Assembly (NCBI GenBank): GCA_964017195.1
Contig: OZ024889.1
Span: 64,051,858 to 64,115,857 of the forward strand
Direction of reading: 5' to 3'
Length of the DNA stretch: 64,000 nucleotides
Source: Siderastrea radians
Taxonomy: Eukaryota; Cnidaria; Anthozoa; Scleractinia; Rhizangiidae
This document shows, in pieces, positions 12,001 through 24,000 of the stretch; position 1 is the stretch's first letter; each line of letters begins with the position of its first letter. The notes under the pieces were generated by a model. It did no database searches and was not told the DNA's origin. It worked only from the letters and a program-made list of their open reading frames with translations. The position numbers and the translations under genes are program-made.

Positions 12001-15000
12001 CGGTCAGTTACTTCCTTTCCAACACATACTCAACGTAAAAAGCTTAAGTTTTAAGAAACGGCGTTAAGTTTTGCGGTTAAAGTGAAACTTTCGACATTTG
12101 TCTGTATTTTCCTTTGTAAAATTATGGCCGAAACTGCGCGCGCGTCCTGCGTTTGACCGCTGTGAAGGCCATAGGTTACTTTGCTGGTAAAGTCAGTTTC
12201 TTTAACCATATTCAGCCCGGGGTGGGAGTGGGGCTGACTCTGAATGCTTATAACCTTTTTTTAATATTCATGCAAATGCCACAAAACTTTGTGACCTGCC
12301 CAACTTTAACCTGGCGACAATTTTATTTTGACTTGTCGTTGTTCTTTATTTGACATGCATGTTTTTTTTTAATTCTGTTATTTTTCTTTTTTAATGAACT
12401 CTTTTCTAACTTTTTTTTGTCATATATTTTATATTTGACATCATTTGATCGCTTTGATATTCGATATTCAAATTTTTTGAGTCAATTTTGGAGGTTTTCT
12501 CAAGATTTTGAGAAATCAAGAAATCCATCATGGCGCATTGAAGTTGGCGGTTTTACGGACGTCGTCCCCGTTCTGTGAGGACCAGAAAAAACCATGTCTG
12601 AATAGGGTTAAAACTTCCAACCACCTAAGCCGATCCTTAGCGTACTAAAGTGCTAAATTTGACAAACGTTCCCATGTTCACACTTAAGTGAAATTGATAA
12701 ACGAACAACACCAGTTAGAACATAGGTCGCACTTTAGAATCTCATTCAGACTCGCATGTTCCAGCAGAATTATATGGCAGCAGGCCCTAAAATGGAAAGC
12801 GTTAAACACCTACCTTGCATAACGTGAGCTGCGGGACAGACACCGTCTAACAACGTGACGTCATCAAGGCCGAAAGTGTTTCTTCCGTCGCCAACGACAC
12901 TCTCTATGGCAAACTACAGGTGTTTTAAACACATTGTTTTAGTTTTGCGCACTTTGTTACTTCACACTATTTCCTAGGAGAATCTGTGGGATACATTTAG
13001 AAATCAGTACTTTTAAGCGACAGGAAAACATACAAATATCTGGAACAGCCTGACTGGAACTCGAAGGACCGAACAGAATAATGCAGAGTGAACAGCGAAT
13101 GGTTAAAACTGGAATCTGGTGAAGATAAAAGAAGCTTCATTTTGTTCAGTAAGGACAAAACTGAATGAATATGAGTATTTTTTTCTTTTAGCAAGGAAAC
13201 CAGCTCACCTTCACGAACGTAAAGTAGCTCAAAAACTAGGTTTAGTTACTATTTTGAAAAATGCACTGACCGCAGGAAAGCTGAAAAGCTTTACATGAAT
13301 GGGCACACTTCGCAAAATTCTTTACATACTTAAAATATTTTTAAAAAACCATACCGGGAGAGTACGGTCTAGGTGTCCGACGACCCCACCGACGCACTAT
13401 AGAACACGCACTCACACCATCTTTAATTGGAAAGCACGTGCAACATCACGGTCTGTCTAATTAGAACGTTTCGGTGCTCCGAAAGTACCAAAACAAATTT
13501 GACTGTTTACTTTACGAAATGTTTTCATTTAAGATCTCAACTCATCACTGAATGGACAATCTGACTCAATAGGTGCTAAATTATTCAATTAACTAACTCA
13601 CGCCACGCAACTATGCCTTTTTATTCATCCTTAGCTTCCAAAAAATGAAACTTTAGCCAGTCTTGCTAACAACGTGATGCTAATGATGTTAGCTACATCG
13701 AAACGTCGACTTACGTTAATACTGATATTTCTTGTGAAACTAGAGAACCGCATCCAAAAATAACGAACTTGACTTAATGAAAGACGATCAAATTCGTAAA
13801 CGTACCATAAATGGCAATGATGCCTGAAGAGGAAACTGAACAAATGTCCAGCGGTTTCCTAAAAGTATGATCTTTGTTTGACTCCATGTAAGCTTCTCTG
13901 AACTGTTTGTAATAATGTGCACATTGAGCGTTCCGGTTCCAGTCCCATTAACATAATACCAGAATTGTAAACACGCGGGCTCACTAGGTGAACGCCAATA
14001 GTCGCTGAGGAGCCTGGCCCTGCTACCTAGAGGTTTCCTTGCAGTATCCATGAATAGGTAGTTACCTGCAAACGAACATGACATTTAATAATACTGTAAA
14101 GACGAGATAAAACTATCAATTTATGTTCCAATCTGTGTCCTGTGTTGGCGCCTTATTCTTATTTTTTTTCTGATCGTCAGAGCTCTATCATTCCTAGGAT
14201 CGGTAGGGTGTTAACAACTCTTTATCAACAACTACTTAGTGTTGATAATTATATGGGTATGAGTGCAATTTTGATATAAAATTTTCAAAACTCACATATA
14301 GTGAAACCTTAATTGAAGGTAAAAGGAAAAAATAAAAATTAAATGATTGCAAAATAAAACGATCACCAATTTGTAACTGAAAATATGACTGAAAGCAGCG
14401 CACTTGCCTTCAAAAACTTTAAACCTTCGAAAGTCGTTATTTTTTGGAAAACACCAAAAAACGGCAGATTCTGTGATGTACGAAAATCCTAGAGTAACTT
14501 GCAGTAAATAATCCCAGTCGAATGAAAATTAATGATTAATTTGTCTGCTTTCAGCCAATACGAATGTAGGAGATTTTCACCCGTGTAATGGAACATAAAA
14601 ATCTTATTTTTTAATAAGGACAACTAGGGGTTACCTCTCTCCGACAGTGTAGTGTGATCAAACTTCAACCCAGTATTTGAAGTATTTGTTTTTCCTTTCC
14701 ATAAAAGCCACGTAGATTTACTATTTGAATCATGTCTCATTCCACAAAGTCCGTTTTCAAAACTGCACAGTCCTATAGAAATGAGAGAGCTTTGGTTTAG
14801 CTGTATAAGAAGGGGCAGTCAGGGGCTGAAAGCTTTGGCTTCATGGAGAAAGCTGAAAGGCTGTGTCCGCAGTAATTGAGTATCATTTAGGGGACTCTTT
14901 CTCTTGGCGGGGTGAGGAGGGGGGGGGGGGGAGCGAGTAGGTGGACTATTGCCATTCGCCCGCCATCACCAATACCTCCTGTACCACTTTCCTTTGCTTT

Positions 15001-18000
15001 CATTTTGTTCCCTTAAAACGTTTTAATAACATCCCTCAATTTGTTGGACGATGCCGGTAAACATGATCACATTGCAATGCTAGGAACGGGAAAGACCATT
15101 GCTCTGATAGTATGACTGATCTTAAGAATTACCTTAGGCCTCGCGCTCAAGGTGGGAAACAGGAAAAAAATTACACATGGCCAAGAGATTATGCTCTATT
15201 GAGTGTATGGGAGACTGGACGTTTGGACCCCTGTCCGACCCTACCCCCACTCAGAAACGTTGGACATGTCGAGAAGCGCTCCGTTTGCGGTTAAAAAATA
15301 GTGTTTATTTGATAAACAACGTGATGGTGACATCATGATGACGAAGGCAAAAGATTTTGATAAATATTCTCACTCGTACTGAGCTCGTGAAAACTCACGG
15401 TTACTGGTGTGTACGTTTGGACACGATTTCCAAGCAGTTCAAATTCAAATCGGCAGTGCATACCTTTGAAGCGTGGATCACAAGACGCTTCTTCCGAATT
15501 GTTGTCCAAACATCGTAAGTTGTTGAGTGAGCATTGCGCAAGCTCTGTGAAAGTGAGTTGAACTGTTAGTTTTCACTCAGATAAAGCTTCATCTGACACT
15601 TAGTTTGGTGTAGTTTTGAGGCACTGCTCACTACAAAGAGCTAAGCAAAGAAATAATTTGCTTTCATACTTCACACAGTGCTGAGCACAAAATAAAATGT
15701 TAAATACTCTGATTAAAATTTAACAATTTGTTTTGAAAAATAAAATTTATAAATTATTACCTTCAGTGATAATTGGAATCAAAACGCGACACCCTTAGCA
15801 GGTTGGTTGGCTTTCCATGCTCTTGTTACTGTACGTTCCTTCACCAATGATAACTAATTTTACATCAACCCTTTGCAAACACAGGAATTCTTACCGCAAA
15901 TCGATGGCTTATGAGAGTTATCTTGGCAAGCTCCGGAATTCTTACAAGTCTCATCCCATGGAACAAAACCGCCATCTGCACACTGGAATTCACTATTTCT
16001 CTCTGTATAAGCGAAAAAGGATTAAAATTAGCGCACTGAGACTGGACCAGGTGCTTACAATTGTAATTACGCTTTTTAATTACACATGCACTTGGATTTT
16101 GGATTTTAAAATTATGGGAAGAAAAACAAAGTTTATCATATGCACTAAAAGAACAATTTCAGGTAATTTTAAGTGGAGACGTCAATGTTTACGAGCTTTC
16201 CGGCATGTCACTACCTAGAAGAATTGTAGGTCTCTCTAAAAATCAATGTATAAACTGGATGAGGGCACCGCTAAAAATCGTTCTCGTTAGACATCTCAAT
16301 CAAAAAACAAATGTTCATTGCGGTGCAACTCAGTATGCTTATGCACTCAGACACTTACTGCAATCGGTTTTTTCATCGCTTCCATCTTCACAATCTTTGT
16401 ATCCGTCACAGAGTTTTTCTACAGGAAGACATGTTCCCGAAACAGAGCAATGGAACATATTTTGAGGACAGCTACATTTGTCTTCGTCAGAGCCATCAAG
16501 ACAGTCTCTTTTATTATCACACTGAGCCCGGTACTTTATGCACCAAGCATTCTGACATTGAAACTCTTCTTCCTTGCAACGATACCCTAGAAGGTCAAAA
16601 GGACAAAAAGCAAATTTTTCTTTCATGCATTTACAAGCTTTTCTCGTAGAAACACTCACATTCGTTTGGAAGTAAACGTATAAAATAAAAGCGTCTTTTA
16701 AATCATGACTAATACAAGTTGAAAATGCATAAGCTGTGTTTACACGAGGAAGGTTCTGGGGTTGATGGTGAACACCATTAAGAAAATCGTTTAGAACGGT
16801 TTTTCTTCTCTAACATAATTTGGCGATTGTTTAGGGAAAGGCCTAAGGAAGTTACCCAAAGGAAGTTACACGGTATTCGTACGCCCACCTGGTTTTGCAA
16901 ATGCAGGCTTCAATTCACACGGCAACGTTTTGATTATGACGTCATATATAGTCACCCCTTCGGCTGCCACACCATCAAAACGAATCTAAACAGACAAAAT
17001 TATGTATTAATAAATAAATATTAAAGGACCTCCTATATCCCTTGCGTCATGGCGATCAATTAACAATTATCCCACGAGCGTGTATTGGATATGAGGTGGA
17101 GTAAATTACCAACGAGATGCGCACCGCCGTACTGATTATAATCGCTTGATATCTGGCAAGCTCGAGTGATATAATTGTTTTATTGAATTCTCAACCTCGG
17201 TAATTGTTGCTATGAAAACGTCTTGAACGCCGCGACACTGGGCATGGCTAAGGAAATAAGCAGTATTTCGCTTATAACCTGGGTGCGGGGACCAATGAGG
17301 AAGCCAGAAACTGAGTAACTGAGTTTGATAATTACGACAATTTCAATATACAATTATAAAAGTGAGCCGTCAGCTTGTGAAGGCGCCTCCCGCAGCCAAT
17401 ATTTGTCAGTCCATTGATGCCTCGTCTCACCCACCAGGCTATGAACATTACATCCTTAGCTGGAGTCAGTACCACCCTTTCTGCGTTGTCACTCCAGTTA
17501 CGCGAAGGTCCAACCAAGTACAAATGCCATAGTGAGGGTAGTTTCTTCGTCCTAAGATTTTTTTTAAGACCCTGAATTTTTTTTTCCGGCCAGATTGTAA
17601 CCCTCGACCTCCCGCCACGCATCTGGGCCGGCCTACCAACTAAGTCCAACAGGCAGTGGCTGATTTTGCTGTTCATTTTATTCAGGGCACTGTCATTGGT
17701 AGCGTATTCTTGGACCTGGTTTGAGTGATATTTCTTTGCGTGTAGTAGACATGTTTAAAAACATCTACTTTCAAGCTTTTTGCGCGTTCAAGCTCGGGTC
17801 AGAAGCGACTCGCATTGCCCGTTGTATTAGCCCAAAGCTAATATGAATGTGACTACTCCACCGGGAATGGATTCTAGGCCATGAAAGGGCTTCCTTCCAA
17901 AATTTGTAAGGTTTTTCGAGAGACGTATAGCGGACGAAAGTTTCTTGCGTGAGGAAACAACATAATGGAAACGCGCTTCGTGCTTGCGAATCCCCCCTCT

Positions 18001-21000
18001 CTAACGCCCCAGCCTTTCGACTCCTGCCACACATTCAAGCTTCAAGGTTAAAGAATTACAATAATTAATCAAAACTGTCACATTAAGTAGAAATGAGGCA
18101 TGTATGGTGTATTTTGAGGATTTTTGTATTACCTTGATTTTCTGTTCTAAAGTCCAAGACACCTGTCCAAAATATGAATGATTTCCTTGATAACCTTTTA
18201 GCGACCAAACGGTAAAGTTATTTTCTGCTGATTGTATCACATAAACGTTTAGAGAGGAGTGAGGCACGGTGATTGATGAAGTATTAAACTTAAATTGAAG
18301 GCACATCTTCAGGCCATCATAAGCATGTTTCCATGGCAACTGCGTACTTTCTAGCCAGACCTTTCCTGTATCTTTGTTTCCAACAAAATTAAAAGCTGTT
18401 TGCAAAGAAAAAAAATAATAATAAAATAACTAAGTTCATGCATCACAAGGGATTGTCGCCAGGAATTGTCAATGTAATATCCGCACACAATCTCAGTTAT
18501 GGTGCACGGTGCACCATAACCAATTTAACTTGTTGGTTATAAATGTACCATTATTTCGTTGAATAATTGTAAATATAGAAAACCACCACAAAGGAGTTAA
18601 AAAAAACAAGAAACGATAATTAGATGGTTAAAGACTATAGAAAAAATAAAATAAAATAAAATAATAGGGATTCACTGTATGTACATCACACCATTATATT
18701 TTAATGTTTTTTAAGCCGTAATACCTCCTCCTTTCCATTCTTTCAATTTATCGCTATTTGTCTTCCATTTACATGAGCTGTCTGAGGATGTGCAGTTGAA
18801 CAGCAAGGCAGCTGAGAAATAATAGAGCAAATGCATCGTTTTATTTCTTCTAGCTCAAATAAATCATTTCTTTGAAATGTTATTATTTCCATGTTTTGCT
18901 TCAAATTTAAAACATCATGAAGTAGCTCATACCTTTTACAAACAACTTTGTCAGGTTTCGATACATCTGAGCTGCGCGCCTACTATCTCCTTCCGGATGA
19001 TAAACGGCCTGTTTAAAGTTAAATGAGATAAAAGTAGAGTCATCTTTGTTACAAAATTAAAAAGGAAGTACGAAAATAACCTTTTGCAATCGTTAAAGGA
19101 TCAGTCTCATGGCAATTTTCCTATCTTCTTCGTCACAAATTTGGCCATACATGATATTGCTTTTAGACCACCAAGGGAACAATATCAGATGAATTTTCAA
19201 ACAAAAGACAATCCAAAATTAGGTTTTAGAGTTTTCATCTGTGACACAAGGGCAGAAACTTAAAAAAATTCTGCCAGTAGTTTTCAAGTTGGACGCCATT
19301 TCTATCGTGACCAACCCTACCAAGACATACTTATTAACAGTTTTTTCATGAGCTAGATGGACATTGAAGAGATACACAACACTTCTAGTGTCACCGACAT
19401 GCTAGAAAATCTGGGCTGGAGAACACTGGAGCAGAGGAGAGTTGACGCGCGGCTTGCACTCCTTTTCAAGATCTACAACGGACTTATACCAGTTGACGCC
19501 AGAAAGTACCTCAGACATCCAACTCGAAGATCCCGGCACTCGCACAGCTACAGCTTTATTCCTTTATCTACTAGTACCTCCTCTCACCGTCTTTCATTCC
19601 ACCCTAGAACAATCACTCAGTGTAACAGTCTGCCCCAGTCTTTCTTTGAGAACACTAATTTAACTTAATTTAAACAGTCTGTTTCCTCATTCAACCACAG
19701 TCCTGTAAACTAGATATGTACTTTATATTTTTTCGTAATATTTAGCTGACCCCACGCCATCAATCTTCGGCTTCTTCGGCTTCCAGTAAATAATAAACTA
19801 TTTTAACAATACTGGACCATCATTTTTACTAGGCTTCCATAGATAAAAAATGCATCTTTTGCATAGCTTTTCACAGTGATAATTTTTGTCCCATCTCCTA
19901 TCCCAGTCCTCCTTCCTTTCCCGCTTAATTTGACGTGGCAGCTGAAGTCTCTGAAGTTACGTGATTCTACCTCGCTTCCCTACATAGACTTCAATACTTT
20001 TTACGCATCCCGACCACAAAATATATAGAGGATATTACAGGGCGGCGAGAAGATATGAATTTTATTTTCGAGTGGTAAAAACAATATTTTACGAAGGAGC
20101 GCGGCGAGTGGGTACAATATTGTTTTTTTTTTTACCATGAGAAAATAAAATTCATTTCTTCATCCACCGCATAATTTTCTTTTTATTATATAGACTAGAG
20201 TATTTTTGCGCAAGCAACAGTGTAAAAGCGGGAAATGACGTCATCGATACCTTCACTAATGAGGACTGTGAAAAATACGCCACTCGAGTCCCGGATGTAG
20301 TTTCGTATGAACTTTACGAGTGGTCTATTTTCCCTAAAACAATCTTGCCTATATTAATAAACCATAATATGCACTTTTTGACTGAGTGGGAGGGCCGGGC
20401 GGGAAAATATTTGGCTCGAGGTCCTGGCATACGGAAGGAGCGCAGCGAGGTCCGTGCGTCATGCCTGAGAGCCAAATATTTTCCCTTCCAGCCCGACCTA
20501 ACTCAGTCAATAAGTATTTTACCATACCACATTTTTATTTCTAGTATTATTGGAACGTGTCCAAAAAAAGCTTGTAAATACTCAATGACTGTTAAAGTGC
20601 ACGCGCGCACTAAATGAACAGATGACGTGCGCAGGGACGGACGGCTTTTTCCGGACCGACTCGTGTCAACCCGCTAAGCGTTACAGTTCAGATCAATTCA
20701 GTTTATTACCAACCTCTAGCAGTTAAATACTGAATTAAGGGTTGCCTACGCAATGTACACTATTATTAAAAACTGGACTAGGTATATTGGATTTCTAGCA
20801 TTTTGATTGTGCTGAACGGAGCTAGGCTGTGACCAAATATGATCAATGAACACTCAACAGCACTGTGAGCAGAAAGTTTTTTCCTGGCGCGCGAGCAACC
20901 CGGCGAGAAAAATGGACACGAAAAATCACTCGGCAGCGAATTTAAATTAAGCAGAATTTCCAACAGCGTCACTAAGACACTAATCAAAATTTTTCCGTAG

Positions 21001-24000
21001 AGCTTGATTTCTTAAGACAACAAGAAACTGTACAGAAATAGAAATTTAAGCATTAAGCGTTGTGTTTACAATTTATTTCTTTCATCAATCGTCACGTCGA
21101 TCATTAAAATTGAACAAACGGTTGGTTTTATCAGGAAGGCTTTCCACTTCAAATTATCAAGACAAGACATAAAATAAAACACAGTGAAATGGAGCAGAAG
21201 CATTTAATGTTGTAATAATACTCCTTTTATTTACATTTAACTCTGGGAGGAGGGAAGCCTGGGCCGAGTTTGGCCGAGTCTGCGCTGTAGAACTCTGTGT
21301 ATGCTGTAGAACTCTGAACATGTGCTCGATCTAGCTGGCTTTTAGCTGCGTTTTCTTTGAGAAATATGTCGCTTCGAAGGAGCACGAGAGCGACAAGGCC
21401 TCCTGTTACACTGAAAGATTTCCGTTTGGAAACAGATCCGGAGGCGAGCAGTCAAGCGCGTGCAATCAGAGAGGAATTAGACCAAGTGGAATCTCTGCTC
21501 GAAAGCTTGACTCCCGAAGCGGGAAGAAGATCTGCTGCCAGTGACAGCAAACCTAGGAGTTTGACACCCGCAGTTGAAGATGAACTTTCCAGCGATGTAC
21601 TCAGCCTTCAAAACGAGAACTTAAAACTGGAACTTGAGCTCACACGAGCCAAAATCGAGCTCGCACGGACTCAGTCCGAGGTGAAACAAAACCCACAATC
21701 CAAAATGTAATTTGCTAGTGGTTGCAAGTGGGGCACTGAGAGCCAATTTATCTACCAGCAGTCTCTACACAAGCCTGATGCCACCCAGCCTGGCTCAACA
21801 AAACAAACAGGCCGCCCTCCAAACAAATCAGCGCCCACCATCAACCCGGCTACAGGAAAGCAGGTGTGCTATGATTTTCAACGGCGTCAAGGCTGCAGCT
21901 ATGGCACAACTTGCAAGTACGATCATGTGTGTATTAAACCGCAGTGTCTTGGTGATCACCCGCAATGGAGACACCAATCCCCCTCAACACCCAACCCCCA
22001 AGCCTAAACTCACACTCGCCGGCAGAGCTATTTCCCAACGATTATTGTTCAGTGGAGCCACTTGCAGGGGATAGCTCGACTGCATCTGCCACAGCAGGGG
22101 TATGCCCCGACATTAATTTAGGAACAGCAGAGTGTGATATTACTTGCAGTCAATCAGCAGGGCCCTTATGTTTTGAACTAGTAAATGATCCGGACAAAGA
22201 CTTTATTCTCACTGGTGTACAAGAGGGTTTTGACTTGATCCCGCGAGACGCTACTGTTTTGCCAGCTTTAACAAAGAACAACAAATCAGCACTCAGACCT
22301 GGGGCCAAAGAGCAGATTGAGGAGCAGCTGTCTGAAGGCCTTTCACTTGGCCATTTTGCAACGTCGACAACACTTCCCACCATTGTTAATGCTATTGGAG
22401 CTGTGCCCAAAAGGGACTCTTCAGAACTGCGAATGATAATGGATTGTAGCCGACCCTTTGCAGCAAGTGCTAATTCTTACATGGACCTTGACCATTACAA
22501 ATAGAAATTAAAGGCAGAAATTTAAGCATTAAGCGTTGTGTTTACAATTTATTTCTTTCATCAATCGTCACGTCGAACATTAAAATTGAACAAACGGTTG
22601 GTTTTATCAGGAAGGCTTTCCACTTCAAATTATCAAGACAAGACATAAAATAAAACACAGTGAAATGGAGCAGAAGCATTTAATAGAAACTATCACACCT
22701 TCATGGTGAGTCGGTGCAAAATCACGAAGCATTCTACTGAAACAAGTACTAAACAAACTACCAAGAACGAAGGAAGGGCGAATTGTTTTGCGGCTATAAC
22801 ACGCAAAATTGACACTGGTTTACCTGCACTCGATGTAGCTCTGTGTTCCAAAAGGTCCAAATGCTCAGACAGAAATCGGATGCCATGTGAACGGAGTTGA
22901 ATCGCTTTCCCAGTTGAGTGTTGTTTTTACCACTCGACCGTCCGCAACCGAGAACAACTGCGTTTTGTGCTTTGCGCCGGTTTAATAAACTATGATAATG
23001 AAATTACCTCTTCAAGTTCAAATTAGTTTTGTTTTCAGTTCGATCAAACACGTACGTGATGGCTCCTTTGTACGAACGGACTACACTGAATTCGAACTTG
23101 TTCCGTTTCAACTCCAGCAGCTAATATGGTGAAATCGTACAGCTTCAATCCGCTTTGAACGATGATTACAACGATGTTTCAGGAAAAATCAAACACGTAC
23201 CATATTTAAGAGCCAATAATTAGAAGATTTTTTTCCAAAACTTGTGGCACTTCGCTCACTTTCGAGAAGTTTCATTAATTCATTCACCTTTGCAATGAAA
23301 CACTGCAACACTTCGCAAGGTTTTGGCGCCTTTTTCGCTCAGTCATGTGATCGATTCTTGTTCCCTTTTATCTCTTTTCTCGTTTTTTCCCTTTCTTTCT
23401 TGATTAAAAAAGATAGTGGTTAAGTTTTTAATAAAACAATTATTCTACTCGGGCTTGCTGGATATCAAATGATTATAACCAACTCGGCGCTACGCACCCC
23501 GTTGGTTATCTATCATTCGATATCCAGCGCGCCCTCGTAGAATAATTGTTAAAAATACACTGCAATATACATTTTGCATTTTCTGTGTGGCCATGCGATG
23601 GTATAATAAAGAATGGGATGACCTCCTTATTATGTATCCCGCAGCGAACTTTAATGTAAAGCCCACTTCAAAAACATTTCCAAATTCCAATTCGACCTGG
23701 ACGTCAAGTGTTTACACATGAGCCCCTGGCTCGGGAGATTAGGCGACTACTCCCTACACTATGACGTTAAATTTGATTTACCGATTTATTTACTTCCCGC
23801 ATCCCGTAGCCTGTATCTCGCATTTTACTTCGTGCATTCCATCACGCTTGACACATCACGCATAACTCATCTCGCATCCCTGGCCATCTTGTATGCATCC
23901 ACATCATGCCGAAATCCATATTAGATCCATATCAATTCAAGAACTTTTACAGTGAAAGAAATCAGGGTCAAAGATAAAGTGAAAGTATGCTCAGGGATAA

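Larger units (their letters stand above)
21040..22684 (+). mobile_element. Internally deleted DIRS-like retrotransposon between direct repeats
   Basis: A 169-bp direct repeat flanks it (21040-21208 and 22516-22684; both start AGAAATTTAAGCATTAAGCG), differing by only a base or so. Between them are a gag-like ORF with one stop and the N-terminal part of a DIRS-type reverse transcriptase. The rest of RT, RNase H and the tyrosine recombinase are missing, so it is non-autonomous. Coding parts are on the strand opposite to the host gene. Confidence 0.75.

Noticed and set aside
17332..17676. 114-codon minus-strand open frame between MAM-1 and its neighbours
   Set aside because: Overlaps an intron bridged by well-supported exons; composition and sequence show no domain.
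22150..22410. Minus-strand open frame opposite the truncated RT
   Set aside because: Antisense shadow of the DIRS-like RT frame.
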